Part shown: positions 24,165 through 32,372 of the stretch, in pieces | Numbering within the stretch: the first letter of the stretch is position 1 | Layout of the letters: the number at the start of each line of letters is the position of its first letter | Assembly: GCA_029256485.1 (NCBI GenBank) | Contig: JAQSXU010000038.1 | Location: 1 to 34,897 of the forward strand | Direction: 5' to 3' | Length of the DNA stretch: 34,897 nucleotides | Source: Clostridiaceae bacterium | GTDB taxonomy: Bacteria > Bacillota_A > Clostridia > Clostridiales > Clostridiaceae | Translations under genes and position numbers: made by a program | Notes under the pieces: generated by a model | What the model was told of the DNA's origin: nothing | Database searches by the model: none | The model's input: the letters and a program-made list of their open reading frames with translations, nothing else

Positions 24165-24206
24165 GACTAAAGTGAAGTGAAAAACAACAAATATGGAGGT
24201 GTCAAA

Positions 24207-24716
24207 TTGAAATTAAATGTAGATATTTTAGATATAATTCTTGATAAAATAGCTACACTTGTAAAATATTTCTTAGGTGTTTTACTTGGTATTATGCTTA
24301 TATCTGCTCTTTTTACAGTATTTACTCGTTATTTTTTAGGAAAGTCCTTTGCATGGTCAGAAGAGTTAATAAGATATTTGATTATATGGGTTTCTTTCCT
24401 TGGCGCTGCAGTTGCATACAAAGAAGAAGGCTTAGTTTTCTTTGATATGATAGTTAATGCCGTTAGGGGTAAAAAAAGAAGAAATTTACTATTGTTTAAT
24501 AATACTGTTACTTTAATATTTATGGGATTCATTTTTGTAAACTCTATTCAGACTATCATGATGCCATCAGTAGCTAAGCAAACAAGTATAGGATTACAAA
24601 TATCTATGGCTATTCCATTTTTAGCAGTTCCATTAGGATTAGGTCTAATGATAATATTTGGAATAAATCACTATAGGGTAATTTTAGATAAATTTAAGAA
24701 AGGGGTGTACAACTAA
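24207..24716 (+). CDS. dctQ: TRAP transporter small permease subunit (DctQ family)
   Basis: The 169-residue protein has four membrane helices and the family signature TRYFLGKSFAWSEELIRYLIIWVSFLGAA (about 38-66), where Trp and Glu-Glu are conserved. I chose TTG 24207 because GGAGGTG lies just upstream; GTG 24177 contains no ribosome site before it. The stop overlaps the start of the next gene by one base (TAATG), coupling Q and M. Confidence 0.9.
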   Translation: MKLNVDILDIILDKIATLVKYFLGVLLGIMLISALFTVFTRYFLGKSFAWSEELIRYLIIWVSFLGAAVAYKEEGLVFFDMIVNAVRGKKRRNLLLFNNTVTLIFMGFIFVNSIQTIMMPSVAKQTSIGLQISMAIPFLAVPLGLGLMIIFGINHYRVILDKFKKGVYN

Positions 24717-25999
24717 TGGCAATAGCTGGAACATTATTTATTATAACATTATTGGCGGGAGTACCAATAGCAGCAGTTTTAGGAATTGCTGGAGTTGTCC
24801 ATATTTTCGAAATAGGTAATCCTGCATTTTTAAATGTTATAACACAAAGAATTTTTGCAGGTATGGACGTAGTAGGTCTCACATGTATACCATTTTTCAT
24901 AGTTGCAGGCGAAGTTATGAATGCTTCAGGAGTTACGTCAAAATTATTGGAATTTATACGCTCTTTTATAGGACATGTTCGTGGAGGACTTGCGTATGCA
25001 GCTGTAATTATAGCTATGATTCTTGCTGCAATATTAGGTTCAGCAAATGCGGTTGCTTCTATACTATGTGCTGTTCTTATTCCTGAGATGACAAGAGATA
25101 GGTATCCGGAAGAGTTTAGTGGAGCCTTAATAGCTTCATCTGGTATTCTCGGACCAATTATACCACCTAGCGTTACATTCGTATATTTCAGTGTTTTGAG
25201 TAATGTATCTGTAAATGCATTATTTATGGCTGGTATTATACCTGGTATTTTATTAGGTGCCGGCTTTGCAATTGTAATATATTTTAGTGTTAAAAAATTT
25301 AACTTGCCTAAAGGTGATCCATTTGATTTTCATAAATTCTTAAAAACTTTTTTATCAGCTTTACCTGCTTTAATAGTTCCTGTAATTATTGTAGGTGGTA
25401 TTATGGGTGGAATATTTACTCCTACAGAATCTGGAGCAGTATCTGTATTGGCATCAATTATAGCTGGAATAGTATATCGTAAGTTTAAATTTTCAATGTT
25501 ACCCTCAATATTTGTTAGATCAGCAGTAGCAACTGCTGGTATATTTATCATTATTGGATTTGGAAATGTTATAGGGTGGTCAATGGCCATTGATAAAATT
25601 CCTCAATCAATACAAGCTGCTATACTAGGGTTTACAGATAGCAAAACTCTAATTATATTAATTATGTTAGGTATTTTAATTGTTGTTGGATGCTTGATGG
25701 AAGCTACAGCAGCAATGCTCATATTTACACCAGTCATGCTACCTATAGCAACTGCAATTGGTATGGATTCAGTACATTTTGGTATAATATTCTGCATTAT
25801 GCTTACTATTGCATTGGTAACACCTCCGGTGGGTATGACGCTGTTTGTTACATCAAATATATCTGGTATATCACTCAATAAATTAAGTAAAGCAGTAGTG
25901 CCTTTTGTACTAACGGCATTTGCAGTAACATTCGCACTGGCATTTTTACCTGATGTAGTAATGTTTATACCAAGGCTTCTTGGCATTGTTGCTGGATAA
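24716..25999 (+). CDS. dctM: TRAP transporter large permease subunit (DctM family)
   Basis: The 427-residue membrane protein has about twelve helices and two family signatures: SGILGPIIPPSVTFVYFSVL and GGIMGGIFTPTESGAVSVLASIIAG. A late TPPVGMTLFVTSNISGI segment is also typical. With DctP and DctQ it forms a complete sodium-coupled uptake system. The ATG overlaps the dctQ stop. Immediately downstream is the aldolase gene. Confidence 0.93.
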   Translation: MAIAGTLFIITLLAGVPIAAVLGIAGVVHIFEIGNPAFLNVITQRIFAGMDVVGLTCIPFFIVAGEVMNASGVTSKLLEFIRSFIGHVRGGLAYAAVIIAMILAAILGSANAVASILCAVLIPEMTRDRYPEEFSGALIASSGILGPIIPPSVTFVYFSVLSNVSVNALFMAGIIPGILLGAGFAIVIYFSVKKFNLPKGDPFDFHKFLKTFLSALPALIVPVIIVGGIMGGIFTPTESGAVSVLASIIAGIVYRKFKFSMLPSIFVRSAVATAGIFIIIGFGNVIGWSMAIDKIPQSIQAAILGFTDSKTLIILIMLGILIVVGCLMEATAAMLIFTPVMLPIATAIGMDSVHFGIIFCIMLTIALVTPPVGMTLFVTSNISGISLNKLSKAVVPFVLTAFAVTFALAFLPDVVMFIPRLLGIVAG

Positions 26000-26024
26000 A
26001 ATAATAGATAGGAAGGTGATTTAT

Positions 26025-26807
26025 ATGAATAAAAAATTTTCATTAAGAGAAAGAATTTTAAATAAAGAAGTAGTAGTTGGATTGTTTTATAAATTCAACA
26101 GTCAAGCAATTGTTGAAATGGTAGGTAATACAGGTTTTGACTTTGTAATTATTGATACTGAGCATTCAAATTATTCAAGCTATGATGTAGAAGGGCTTAT
26201 AAGAGCTGCAGATTGTGTAGGTATGAGCAGTATTGTAAGAATTAGGGAGGCAATTCCAGAGGATGTACTTCACGCACTGGATTCAGGTGCTGATGGAGTT
26301 CAAATTCCAAGTATAACTTCAATAGAAACAGCTGCTGAAGTATGCAAATCTTCTAAATATTATCCAGAAGGGAACAGAGGCCTTTCAACAACTCAAAGAG
26401 CTGCTATGTATACAGCCTGGAATAAGGAAGTTGGGTATATTGATCATTCAAACAAAAATTCTTTAGTTGTAGTTCATGTAGAAAACATAGAAATGGCAGA
26501 AAGAGTGGAAGAATTGCTTGAAATACCACAATTGGACGTAATTTTCGTAGGTCCTTCAGATCTAAGTCAGTCAATGGGAAAACCTGGACAGATGAATGAC
26601 CCAGAGGTTGTAGGTCTTATAGAAGATATTTTTAAAAAGGTTCTTGCAAAGGGTAAAGCTGTAGGTATATACTGTGGCACGCCTGCAGCTATTAAAAAAT
26701 ATGTTGAACTCGGAGCAACATATATAGCATATGGGTCAGATGTTACAGCTATGGTTGACGCTTTGAAGCAGCATAAAAAATCTGCTGATGAGGTATTAAA
26801 TAAATAA
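26025..26807 (+). CDS. HpcH/HpaI-family aldolase
   Basis: The 260-residue protein is a class II aldolase of the HpcH/HpaI/citrate lyase beta type. It begins with the VVVGLFYKFNSQAIVEMVGNTGFDFVIIDTEHSNYS unit. Conserved residues are His in TEHS, Arg in VRI, Gln in VQIPSI, Glu in VHVENIE (metal) and Asp in IFVGPSDLS (metal). These enzymes cleave 4-hydroxy-2-oxo acids to pyruvate and an aldehyde, or the reverse. It is the last gene of operon 2 and could deliver pyruvate from the imported acid. ATG 26025 follows GGAAGGTGATTTAT; a longer frame from 25980 overlaps dctM. Confidence 0.9.
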   Translation: MNKKFSLRERILNKEVVVGLFYKFNSQAIVEMVGNTGFDFVIIDTEHSNYSSYDVEGLIRAADCVGMSSIVRIREAIPEDVLHALDSGADGVQIPSITSIETAAEVCKSSKYYPEGNRGLSTTQRAAMYTAWNKEVGYIDHSNKNSLVVVHVENIEMAERVEELLEIPQLDVIFVGPSDLSQSMGKPGQMNDPEVVGLIEDIFKKVLAKGKAVGIYCGTPAAIKKYVELGATYIAYGSDVTAMVDALKQHKKSADEVLNK

Positions 26808-26837
26808 AAAAATAATAAGATGTATTTGATAAATGTT

Positions 26838-26883
26838 AAAAAACCTTTATACTGGTATAAAAATTACTCAGTTATAGGTTTTT
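26838..26883 (+). terminator. Likely terminator of operon 2
   Basis: AAAAACCT pairs with AGGTTTTT (26876-26883) over a long loop. The stem is A/T-rich, so strength is moderate. Between here and the next promoter (about 26884-26977) I see nothing else. Confidence 0.55.
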
Positions 26884-26977
26884 ATTATGAGAAATATTAT
26901 AGCGCAGGATTAATTTGCAATATAAAAAAATAATTTTTTGTGATTAATTGAAGCTTTTGCGTATATATAATATTTTG

Positions 26978-27006
26978 TTGACATAAATATTCCATTATGC
27001 TAAAAT
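26978..27006 (+). promoter_or_regulatory. Sigma-A promoter of the ykkC-controlled gene
   Basis: TTGACA (26978-26983), a 17-bp spacer and TAAAAT (27001-27006), with TG one base before the -10. The transcript would start near 27013, about 30 bases before the aptamer. Confidence 0.85.
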
Positions 27007-27044
27007 TCATATGTAATTTACAACATAAATATATTTTTTGTTTT

Positions 27045-27127
27045 CTAGGGTTCCGCAATTTATATTGGCAGGTCCGAGAGAAAACGCACAGTTTACTGTG
27101 TACACGGAAGGATAAAAGCCTGGGAGA
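27045..27127 (+). ncRNA. ykkC-family riboswitch aptamer
   Basis: The conserved ykkC core is present in order: CTAGGGTTCCG, then GGTCCGAGAGAAAAC, a variable hairpin (GCACAG, TTTA, CTGTGT), ACACGGAAGGATAAAAGCC and GGGAGA. The family includes guanidine-I and the close variants for ppGpp and PRPP. I cannot fix the subtype by eye. The downstream amino-acid-linked genes (B3/B4 protein, LysO-type exporter) argue against a simple guanidine-exporter role. Confidence 0.88.
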
Positions 27128-27156
27128 TATTGAATAATATTTCTATGGGCTTTTTT
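27114..27156 (+). terminator. Expression-platform terminator of the ykkC riboswitch
   Basis: AAAAGCC (27114-27120) can pair with GGGCTTTTTT (27147-27156), using the same bases as the last aptamer helix. Ligand binding would therefore block the terminator and turn the gene on. Confidence 0.8.
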
Positions 27157-27186
27157 ATTTTATTAAACTAATTTGGAGGTATTGTT

Positions 27187-27896
27187 ATGAAGAAGTTTGT
27201 TATTGAAGATTCGTTTTGGAGTTTATTTCCTGATGCAAAAATAGGAATTGTTGTTTGTAATGGCATAGATAATTCTATAAAAGATAAAGAACAATTTGCT
27301 GAAATGATTTCACAAAGGGAGAAACAGAAGCCTTAAAATATTTGCAGGATGCAGAATTCAGCAATAATCGCGTTATAAAAGTATGGAGAGAAGCATTCCA
27401 GAAATTCAAAACAAAGAAAGGTGCAAGGGCTTCCATTGAGGCGCTTCTGAAGCGAGTTCAAAATGGAAATCATATAGGAACAATTAACCCATTGGTTGAT
27501 ATTTACAATTCTATTTCATTAAAATATGCATTGCCTTGCGGTGGTGAGGATATTGACAAGTTTGTGGGTGATATAAAGTTGACTACGGCTGTTGGAAATG
27601 AAGAATTTATTCCACTGGGAGCAGATGAAAATTCACCTCCATATGAAGGTGAAATAGTATACAAAGATGATAATGGTGCAATTTGCAGATGTTGGAACTG
27701 GCGTGAAGCAGTAAGAACAATGCTCACTGAAAATACAAGAAATGCTTTTATGTGCATTGAATCAGTTGATAAAGACAGATCTGAAGAATTTGAGAACGCA
27801 TTAAATGAGCTGGCAGCTAATGTGCAGGGAAATTTAGGCGGAACATGTAAAATCTCGGTTCTGGATATTAATAACAAGGAACTGGTAATAGAATAA
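27187..27896 (+). pseudogene. B3/B4-domain protein (PheT-like), interrupted by a frameshift
   Basis: ATG 27187 follows TTTGGAGGTATTGTT and opens a frame of 49 codons, VIEDSFWSLFPDAKIGIVVC and onward, that stops at 27334-27336. The rest of the family continues in another frame from about 27320: ALKYLQDAEFSNNRVIKVWREAF, then KKGARASIEALLKRVQNG and YNSISLKYALPCGGEDID to 27896. Total length of 710 bases is not a multiple of three. Together they make a full-length protein of the phenylalanyl-tRNA synthetase beta B3/B4 type, whose stand-alone members have no firm function. A sequencing error or a true mutation near 27315-27330 are both possible; the C-terminal part shows no decay. Confidence 0.85.
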
Positions 27897-27901
27897 CGAG
27901 T

Positions 27902-27949
27902 AGTTTCAGTTATAAGATAGGCATATCAGATGAAAGATATGATGAAACT
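27902..27949. other. Nested hairpin after the B3/B4 gene
   Basis: AGTTTCA (27902-27908) pairs with TGAAACT (27943-27949), and inside it CATATC (27922-27927) pairs with GATATG (27936-27941). No T run follows; role unknown. Confidence 0.4.
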
Positions 27950-28016
27950 TAAAAAGAACTGCTATATAATCATAGTACATTGTTTAAATAATACAAAGTA
28001 TCTACTTACAAATTAA

Positions 28017-28062
28017 AACGACTTAAGATTTATTATTAAAAAAATCTTTAAGTTGTTTTTTT
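28017..28062 (+). terminator. Intrinsic terminator before the LysO-type gene
   Basis: AACGACTTAAGATTT pairs with AAATCTTTAAGTTGTT with one bulge and one mismatch, followed by a run of seven T. The LysO-type gene thus has its own promoter; TGGTATAAT (28130-28138) is an extended -10. The rest of 28063-28225 holds a short repeat noted in the findings. Confidence 0.8.
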
Positions 28063-28225
28063 ATGAGGTAAAATGAAATGAATTTTTATAGTCAATTATA
28101 CAAATTATGTATAATATGTTAAATGATTATGGTATAATATAGCAAACGATTGCAATTGTAAATAATTATGGATAGGTGAAGTTACTGCTTCTGTTGTTCT
28201 CACTGTAAATAATGGAGGGGTTTTT

Positions 28226-29191
28226 ATGATATTTATGCCATTTATATGCCTTGGCATTGGATTATTGACAGGATTACGCCATTTGTCGCAAAGATTATTG
28301 AACATAATAGACAAAGTTATCAACGTTGCTTTGGTGTTGTTAATGTTGACCATAGGATTAAATATAGGCATAAATGACTCAGTTATGCTGAATTTGCAGT
28401 CAATAGGCTTTAACTGTCTGATTATTGCTTTATGTGCTATTTTTTTCAGTGTTTTATTTACTGTATTTGTAGAAAAAACTTTACTGCCTTTGGAAAAATT
28501 AAAGAATAGGCTTTGTGCAGAAAATATCAGCATCAGTGATGAAATTAATATTTCTGATGAAGAAGTTAAGAAAAGCTCTCCTCTTATATGGATTATGCCT
28601 GCAAGTATTGTTTCAGGAGTAATTATTGGTTATTTTCTTTTTCCGTATAATTTAATATACGTCCTTGATTATTTGCTCATTGGATCACTAATAATTTTGT
28701 ATATGAGTGTAGGCTTAAGCCTCGGCTCTAATATTAATGTATTCAGATATATAAAAATACTTGGTTTCAGAGTTATTTATATTTCTATAGCGATTCTTTT
28801 AGGCAGCATTACAGGTGGAGTAGTTTCTGGATTTATTCTTAAACTGCCTCCACACATATCAATAGTTTCAGCGAGCGGAATGAGTTACTACAGCCTAACT
28901 GGAGCATATATGACACGGGTATATGGAATTGAAACTGGTACATATGGTTTTATAGTAAATGTTATGAGGGAATTCTTTACAGTGTTGCTGTTGCCTTTGC
29001 TCATAAAAATAAGTACGGGAAGTCCTATTGCCGGAGGAGCTGCAGGAAATATGGATACAATGCTTGTTCCTGTAACCAAATTTGTGGGAGTGGAAATCGG
29101 ATTGGTAACATTGATCACAGGTGTTATTTTAACCTTTACGGTACCGGTTATGCTTCCTATTTTATGCGAAATATTTGCTATTTTAGATTAA
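28226..29191 (+). CDS. LysO-type (Lys_export, DUF340) amino acid exporter
   Basis: The 321-residue membrane protein has an N-terminal block, LLTLTI-type helices including LGIGLLTGLRHLSQRLLNIIDKVI, a central charged loop (about 88-120), and the C-terminal LysO block: SASGMSYYSLTGAYMT, ETGTYGFIVNVMREFFTVLLLPLL and PIAGGAAGNMDTMLVP. E. coli LysO exports lysine; substrate range of clostridial members is not established. Ribosome site GGAGGGG. Sits downstream of the B3/B4 gene but behind a terminator and its own -10. Confidence 0.85.
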   Translation: MIFMPFICLGIGLLTGLRHLSQRLLNIIDKVINVALVLLMLTIGLNIGINDSVMLNLQSIGFNCLIIALCAIFFSVLFTVFVEKTLLPLEKLKNRLCAENISISDEINISDEEVKKSSPLIWIMPASIVSGVIIGYFLFPYNLIYVLDYLLIGSLIILYMSVGLSLGSNINVFRYIKILGFRVIYISIAILLGSITGGVVSGFILKLPPHISIVSASGMSYYSLTGAYMTRVYGIETGTYGFIVNVMREFFTVLLLPLLIKISTGSPIAGGAAGNMDTMLVPVTKFVGVEIGLVTLITGVILTFTVPVMLPILCEIFAILD

Positions 29192-29252
29192 TCACATCCC
29201 ACTTTACAGATGCTGATGTGCAACATGAAGTTATAAAATAAATGGGGGAAAA

Positions 29253-29705
29253 ATGTCAAAAAAAATTGCTTTGTATGTTATTTTTATGTATCTGATTGTG
29301 GTTATAATCAGTAATGATTTAAAACCATACAGGTTAGGAGGCAATGAAGAATTAGTAATTACCAGGTGGGATTATGCTTTAGAAGAAATAGAGCCAAATA
29401 AAACTAAGATTTCTTACGGCGTGTTCTTCACTAATAAAAGTATAGGCAATATATTCATCAGAATACTTAAACCAAATTATAAAACTGAAGTATTAAATAA
29501 TATAGAATATGACAATGTTATCATGCTCAATAAAGAAATAATACCAAAAGAAGTGTTGGAAGTTAAATGGGATATAATTGTAGATAAACAAGGGCTGACA
29601 GCTAAAGATGCTAAAGCAATTCTGACAAGCGTGGGAATAAATGCAAGGGTTAAGGGTGAAAAGGTTATAAATCACGAACTGGTTGGAACATTTAATCATT
29701 ATTAA
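29253..29705 (+). CDS. Membrane-anchored extracellular protein of unknown function
   Basis: The 150-residue protein has an N-terminal membrane segment (about 4-20), then a beta-rich domain: VITRWDYALEEIEPNKTKISYGVFFTNKS, IRILKPNYK, and a late KGEKVINHELVGTFNHY. The pattern suggests an immunoglobulin-like extracellular fold. Ribosome site is the G run TGGGGGAAAA. It opens a run of five unrecognised membrane-anchored proteins on one strand, without terminators between them that I can see. Confidence 0.6.
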   Translation: MSKKIALYVIFMYLIVVIISNDLKPYRLGGNEELVITRWDYALEEIEPNKTKISYGVFFTNKSIGNIFIRILKPNYKTEVLNNIEYDNVIMLNKEIIPKEVLEVKWDIIVDKQGLTAKDAKAILTSVGINARVKGEKVINHELVGTFNHY

Positions 29706-29830
29706 ATCAGCAATATTAAATTGTAAAATATCACTATTTAAATGTAAAATTGTGTAACAAGTCTTTTTCTTTTCTCGTCTAATATTATATGAACATTATA
29801 CGTTATATTTTAAATTATTGGGGTGGTTTT

Positions 29831-30337
29831 ATGATTGGAAAATATAAAATAAAAGATTTTTCTACTTTAATTTTAATATTTTTAATTGTATCTTTGTACC
29901 TCTTTTACACAAGACCAGTTAGTTTGAATGATGTAATAAATAGAGGTTCTGTAAGATCTGTTTTTGTAAATGTAATATATAATGATTTAGAAGAAGACGA
30001 AGTTCTCAAGACTCCTAATCAATATAGTATTACATTAAAAAAAGAAGATTTCGATGAATTTATGAAAATATTAAATAAGTATGAGTATTCAATAACTCCA
30101 AGGATTATTTATTATATGTTTAGGCCTGCAAGGTATAGTTATAGAATAATAGATTGCACAATAAATTATGACGGAAATATATTACACCAACAAGTAACTG
30201 TGTATTCTGATAATGAAGTGAAATTCTATAATAAAAGCGGTGAATATAGAAACTATTTGGTAAAAGAAAGTGATGAAAACCTATTTGAAGAATTGTATAG
30301 CTGGTTAGATAATAGATATATCATATCCGTGCAATAG
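29831..30337 (+). CDS. Membrane-anchored protein of unknown function
   Basis: The 168-residue protein begins MIGKYKIKDFSTLILIFLI with one membrane helix (about 10-27), then a domain with FVNVIYNDLEEDEVLKTPNQYSI, an LKKEDFDEFMKIL helix and a Tyr/Arg-rich middle. ATG 29831 follows GGGGTGGTTTT; an upstream ATG at 29789 has no ribosome site. No family recognised. Confidence 0.55.
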   Translation: MIGKYKIKDFSTLILIFLIVSLYLFYTRPVSLNDVINRGSVRSVFVNVIYNDLEEDEVLKTPNQYSITLKKEDFDEFMKILNKYEYSITPRIIYYMFRPARYSYRIIDCTINYDGNILHQQVTVYSDNEVKFYNKSGEYRNYLVKESDENLFEELYSWLDNRYIISVQ

Positions 30338-30419
30338 TCGTGTCGTATATTCATATTTGTTTATTGAAGCAATAAAAAGGTAAAAAAGCTGAAATGCTAT
30401 CATTTAAACGGGGGATGGA

Positions 30420-30857
30420 ATGAAGGGTTATAGAACAAAGGTTATAGTAGTATTTTTTGTAATAACTGTAATCTTGATTATCTGGAGCGATAAAGTTAGT
30501 ACAAACAACAGGTTGTTGGGTTATTACAATGCAGATTTGGAAAAGTTCAATAGTAATTATGTTGAGCTAATAAATTCTTTTGACAATTTTGTTGATTCAC
30601 CAGATGTGGAATCACATGGCGATGTTGAATATATGATAGGCACGACAATCAGCAGCCTGGGGTCATTAGACAGTAGCATGGTTGTTTGTTATAGGATGGG
30701 GCTGCTGCAAAATGACAAACTGAGATATGAAGAATCGGAAGTTATTGTTTTTGCAGCAAGAATAATCAAGGAATCAAGAAAGTTATTAAATGAATCAATT
30801 GAACTTAAAGATAACAAGATAATTTTAAATGAAAGCAAGATCAAATTAGTTTATTAG
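30420..30857 (+). CDS. Small membrane-anchored helical protein of unknown function
   Basis: The 145-residue protein has one N-terminal membrane helix (about 6-23), then a largely helical, acidic domain with NADLEKFNSNYVELINSFDNF and EESEVIVFAARIIKESRKLL. The layout resembles four-helix sensor or chemoreceptor-type ectodomains, but no downstream signalling domain exists. Ribosome site CGGGGGATGGA. Confidence 0.55.
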   Translation: MKGYRTKVIVVFFVITVILIIWSDKVSTNNRLLGYYNADLEKFNSNYVELINSFDNFVDSPDVESHGDVEYMIGTTISSLGSLDSSMVVCYRMGLLQNDKLRYEESEVIVFAARIIKESRKLLNESIELKDNKIILNESKIKLVY

Positions 30858-30947
30858 AATTTAGATGAAATTAATGAGTTATTCGAACCATATTATAGTA
30901 ATGTAAAATGATTTATTAGAATCAATCTATAAAGGGGAATATTTGTG

Positions 30948-31883
30948 ATGAAAAATAAATATATAACAGCTGTTAGTATTTTGTTTATTGTAGTAGGTAT
31001 TTCTACCTTATTTAAATTGTATTTCACAAATAGAGATTTGTTAACACTAGTTGATGAAGCAGAAAAGAAGTACCAAGAACTTAGAGTTCAAAAGTCAAAT
31101 GATGATTACATGGAAGCAAGGATGCTGAAACTATCAGTAATCGAAGATACTTTTAAATGGTTGAAAGATACTGAAAAAACTAATATGATATCATTAGAAA
31201 ACTATGATGGTGATAATATAGATATAAAAGAAGACACCTCAATAAACAAAATTATACTTCAAGGGTTATATCTTGGTGAAAGTATTATTACGCCTGATGA
31301 TTATGTTAGTGCTCAATTACATAATGATCACCGTCTTCATTATACCTTACAATATCATTTTAAGGATAACATCAACGAAATATTAATATTTGACGACGGA
31401 ACTATAAAATATAAAGATTCATATTATCGTTCCCCTATTTTGTTAAGTGCTGCTCAATCATTAATGCCAATTGAAGATGAAGCTAATCATATTAAGAGCG
31501 ATGCATTAAGTGTAATGCTTAATTCCACTATGGCTTCTTACGCAAATTACATGGTATCGGAGATAGATAAGTCAGAAATGAAACAAGGATTAACAGAATT
31601 ATGGGATAACGCAGTTAGGTTAAGGGCTTCAGCACACTTCATTAACAAAAATATGATTAAAGTTGGTTATAAAATTGAAGAGACCGACGAAATGATGGTT
31701 ACTAAATCAAGCGGATATTGTGAAGGAAAACAAGTTGGTATGTATATTTTCGCCGTAAATGGTGGAGAAGTAGATTACGTAAAATTAGTATATGATGATG
31801 TTGAAGAAATTTATAAACTAACAACAGAATTAAGCAAAGATAATAAGTATTTATATTTTAATAATATATGGACTGCAGATTGA
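30948..31883 (+). CDS. Membrane-anchored protein of unknown function
   Basis: The 311-residue protein has one N-terminal membrane helix (about 5-24), a coiled-coil-like stretch (LVDEAEKKYQELRVQK), a beta region with ILIFDDGTIKYKDSYYRS and an acidic C-terminal domain ending YLYFNNIWTAD. GTG 30945 directly before ATG 30948 is an alternative start; the AAAGGGGA site suits both. Family not recognised. Its end overlaps the upstream frame of the next gene but not that gene's preferred start. Confidence 0.6.
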   Translation: MKNKYITAVSILFIVVGISTLFKLYFTNRDLLTLVDEAEKKYQELRVQKSNDDYMEARMLKLSVIEDTFKWLKDTEKTNMISLENYDGDNIDIKEDTSINKIILQGLYLGESIITPDDYVSAQLHNDHRLHYTLQYHFKDNINEILIFDDGTIKYKDSYYRSPILLSAAQSLMPIEDEANHIKSDALSVMLNSTMASYANYMVSEIDKSEMKQGLTELWDNAVRLRASAHFINKNMIKVGYKIEETDEMMVTKSSGYCEGKQVGMYIFAVNGGEVDYVKLVYDDVEEIYKLTTELSKDNKYLYFNNIWTAD

Positions 31884-31921
31884 TTATTTGTTATAGCATT
31901 GTGAATGAATGGGGGATTTTG

Positions 31922-32341
31922 ATGTGTAAATGGGAAGGTGTAGGTTTTAGCAGAGCTTCAGTGCTAAAAACAATAATTTTATTTGTTATTGCAATTACCA
32001 TAATTAGTTATTTATTTCGATATCTTGTTAAGTCAAATAAAATAAAGCCTGGTAAAATATCAAGGATATTTTATATGGATGATGAACAATATGTTAAGTC
32101 TTGGAAGAAGGAAAGAAATAAGGGTAAAACAAGGTCTGTCTTTTACACGGATGTCATTATAAGCATAACCACATGGGGCACTTCCATTGTGGTCATTGCA
32201 CTGACAGATGGGGATTTCAGCAGACTTAAAAATACTTTGCCTGTATTTTATGGACTTTTAATAGGAAATACAATAGGAAATCTATTGAGTTGGAATAAAA
32301 ATGAAGAAAAATATAAAGAGCTAACTAAAAATATGGAGTAA
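31922..32341 (+). CDS. Small multi-span membrane protein of unknown function
   Basis: The 139-residue protein has a membrane helix at about 15-35, a basic cytoplasmic loop with YVKSWKKERNKGKTRS, two further hydrophobic segments (about 76-96 and 104-118) and a charged tail. ATG 31922 follows ATGGGGGATTTTG; a longer frame from 31868 overlaps the preceding gene. No family recognised. Confidence 0.55.
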   Translation: MCKWEGVGFSRASVLKTIILFVIAITIISYLFRYLVKSNKIKPGKISRIFYMDDEQYVKSWKKERNKGKTRSVFYTDVIISITTWGTSIVVIALTDGDFSRLKNTLPVFYGLLIGNTIGNLLSWNKNEEKYKELTKNME

Positions 32342-32372
32342 TGTAGAGAAAATTCAACGCAAAAGGACGCAA

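Noticed and set aside
25603..26043. Minus-strand open frame of 146 codons over dctM and the aldolase start
   Set aside because: It spans the junction of two well-supported genes on the other strand and shows Ile/Asn/Thr-rich shadow composition.
27310..27336. Programmed -1 frameshift in the B3/B4 gene
   Set aside because: No slippery heptamer in the needed frame and no strong downstream hairpin are visible; a simple indel is more likely.
27503..27877. Minus-strand open frame inside the B3/B4 gene
   Set aside because: The plus strand encodes a conserved domain here; the reverse frame has no start signal.
28141..28225. Lysine riboswitch before the LysO-type gene
   Set aside because: The region is far shorter than an L-box and lacks its conserved five-helix core sequences.
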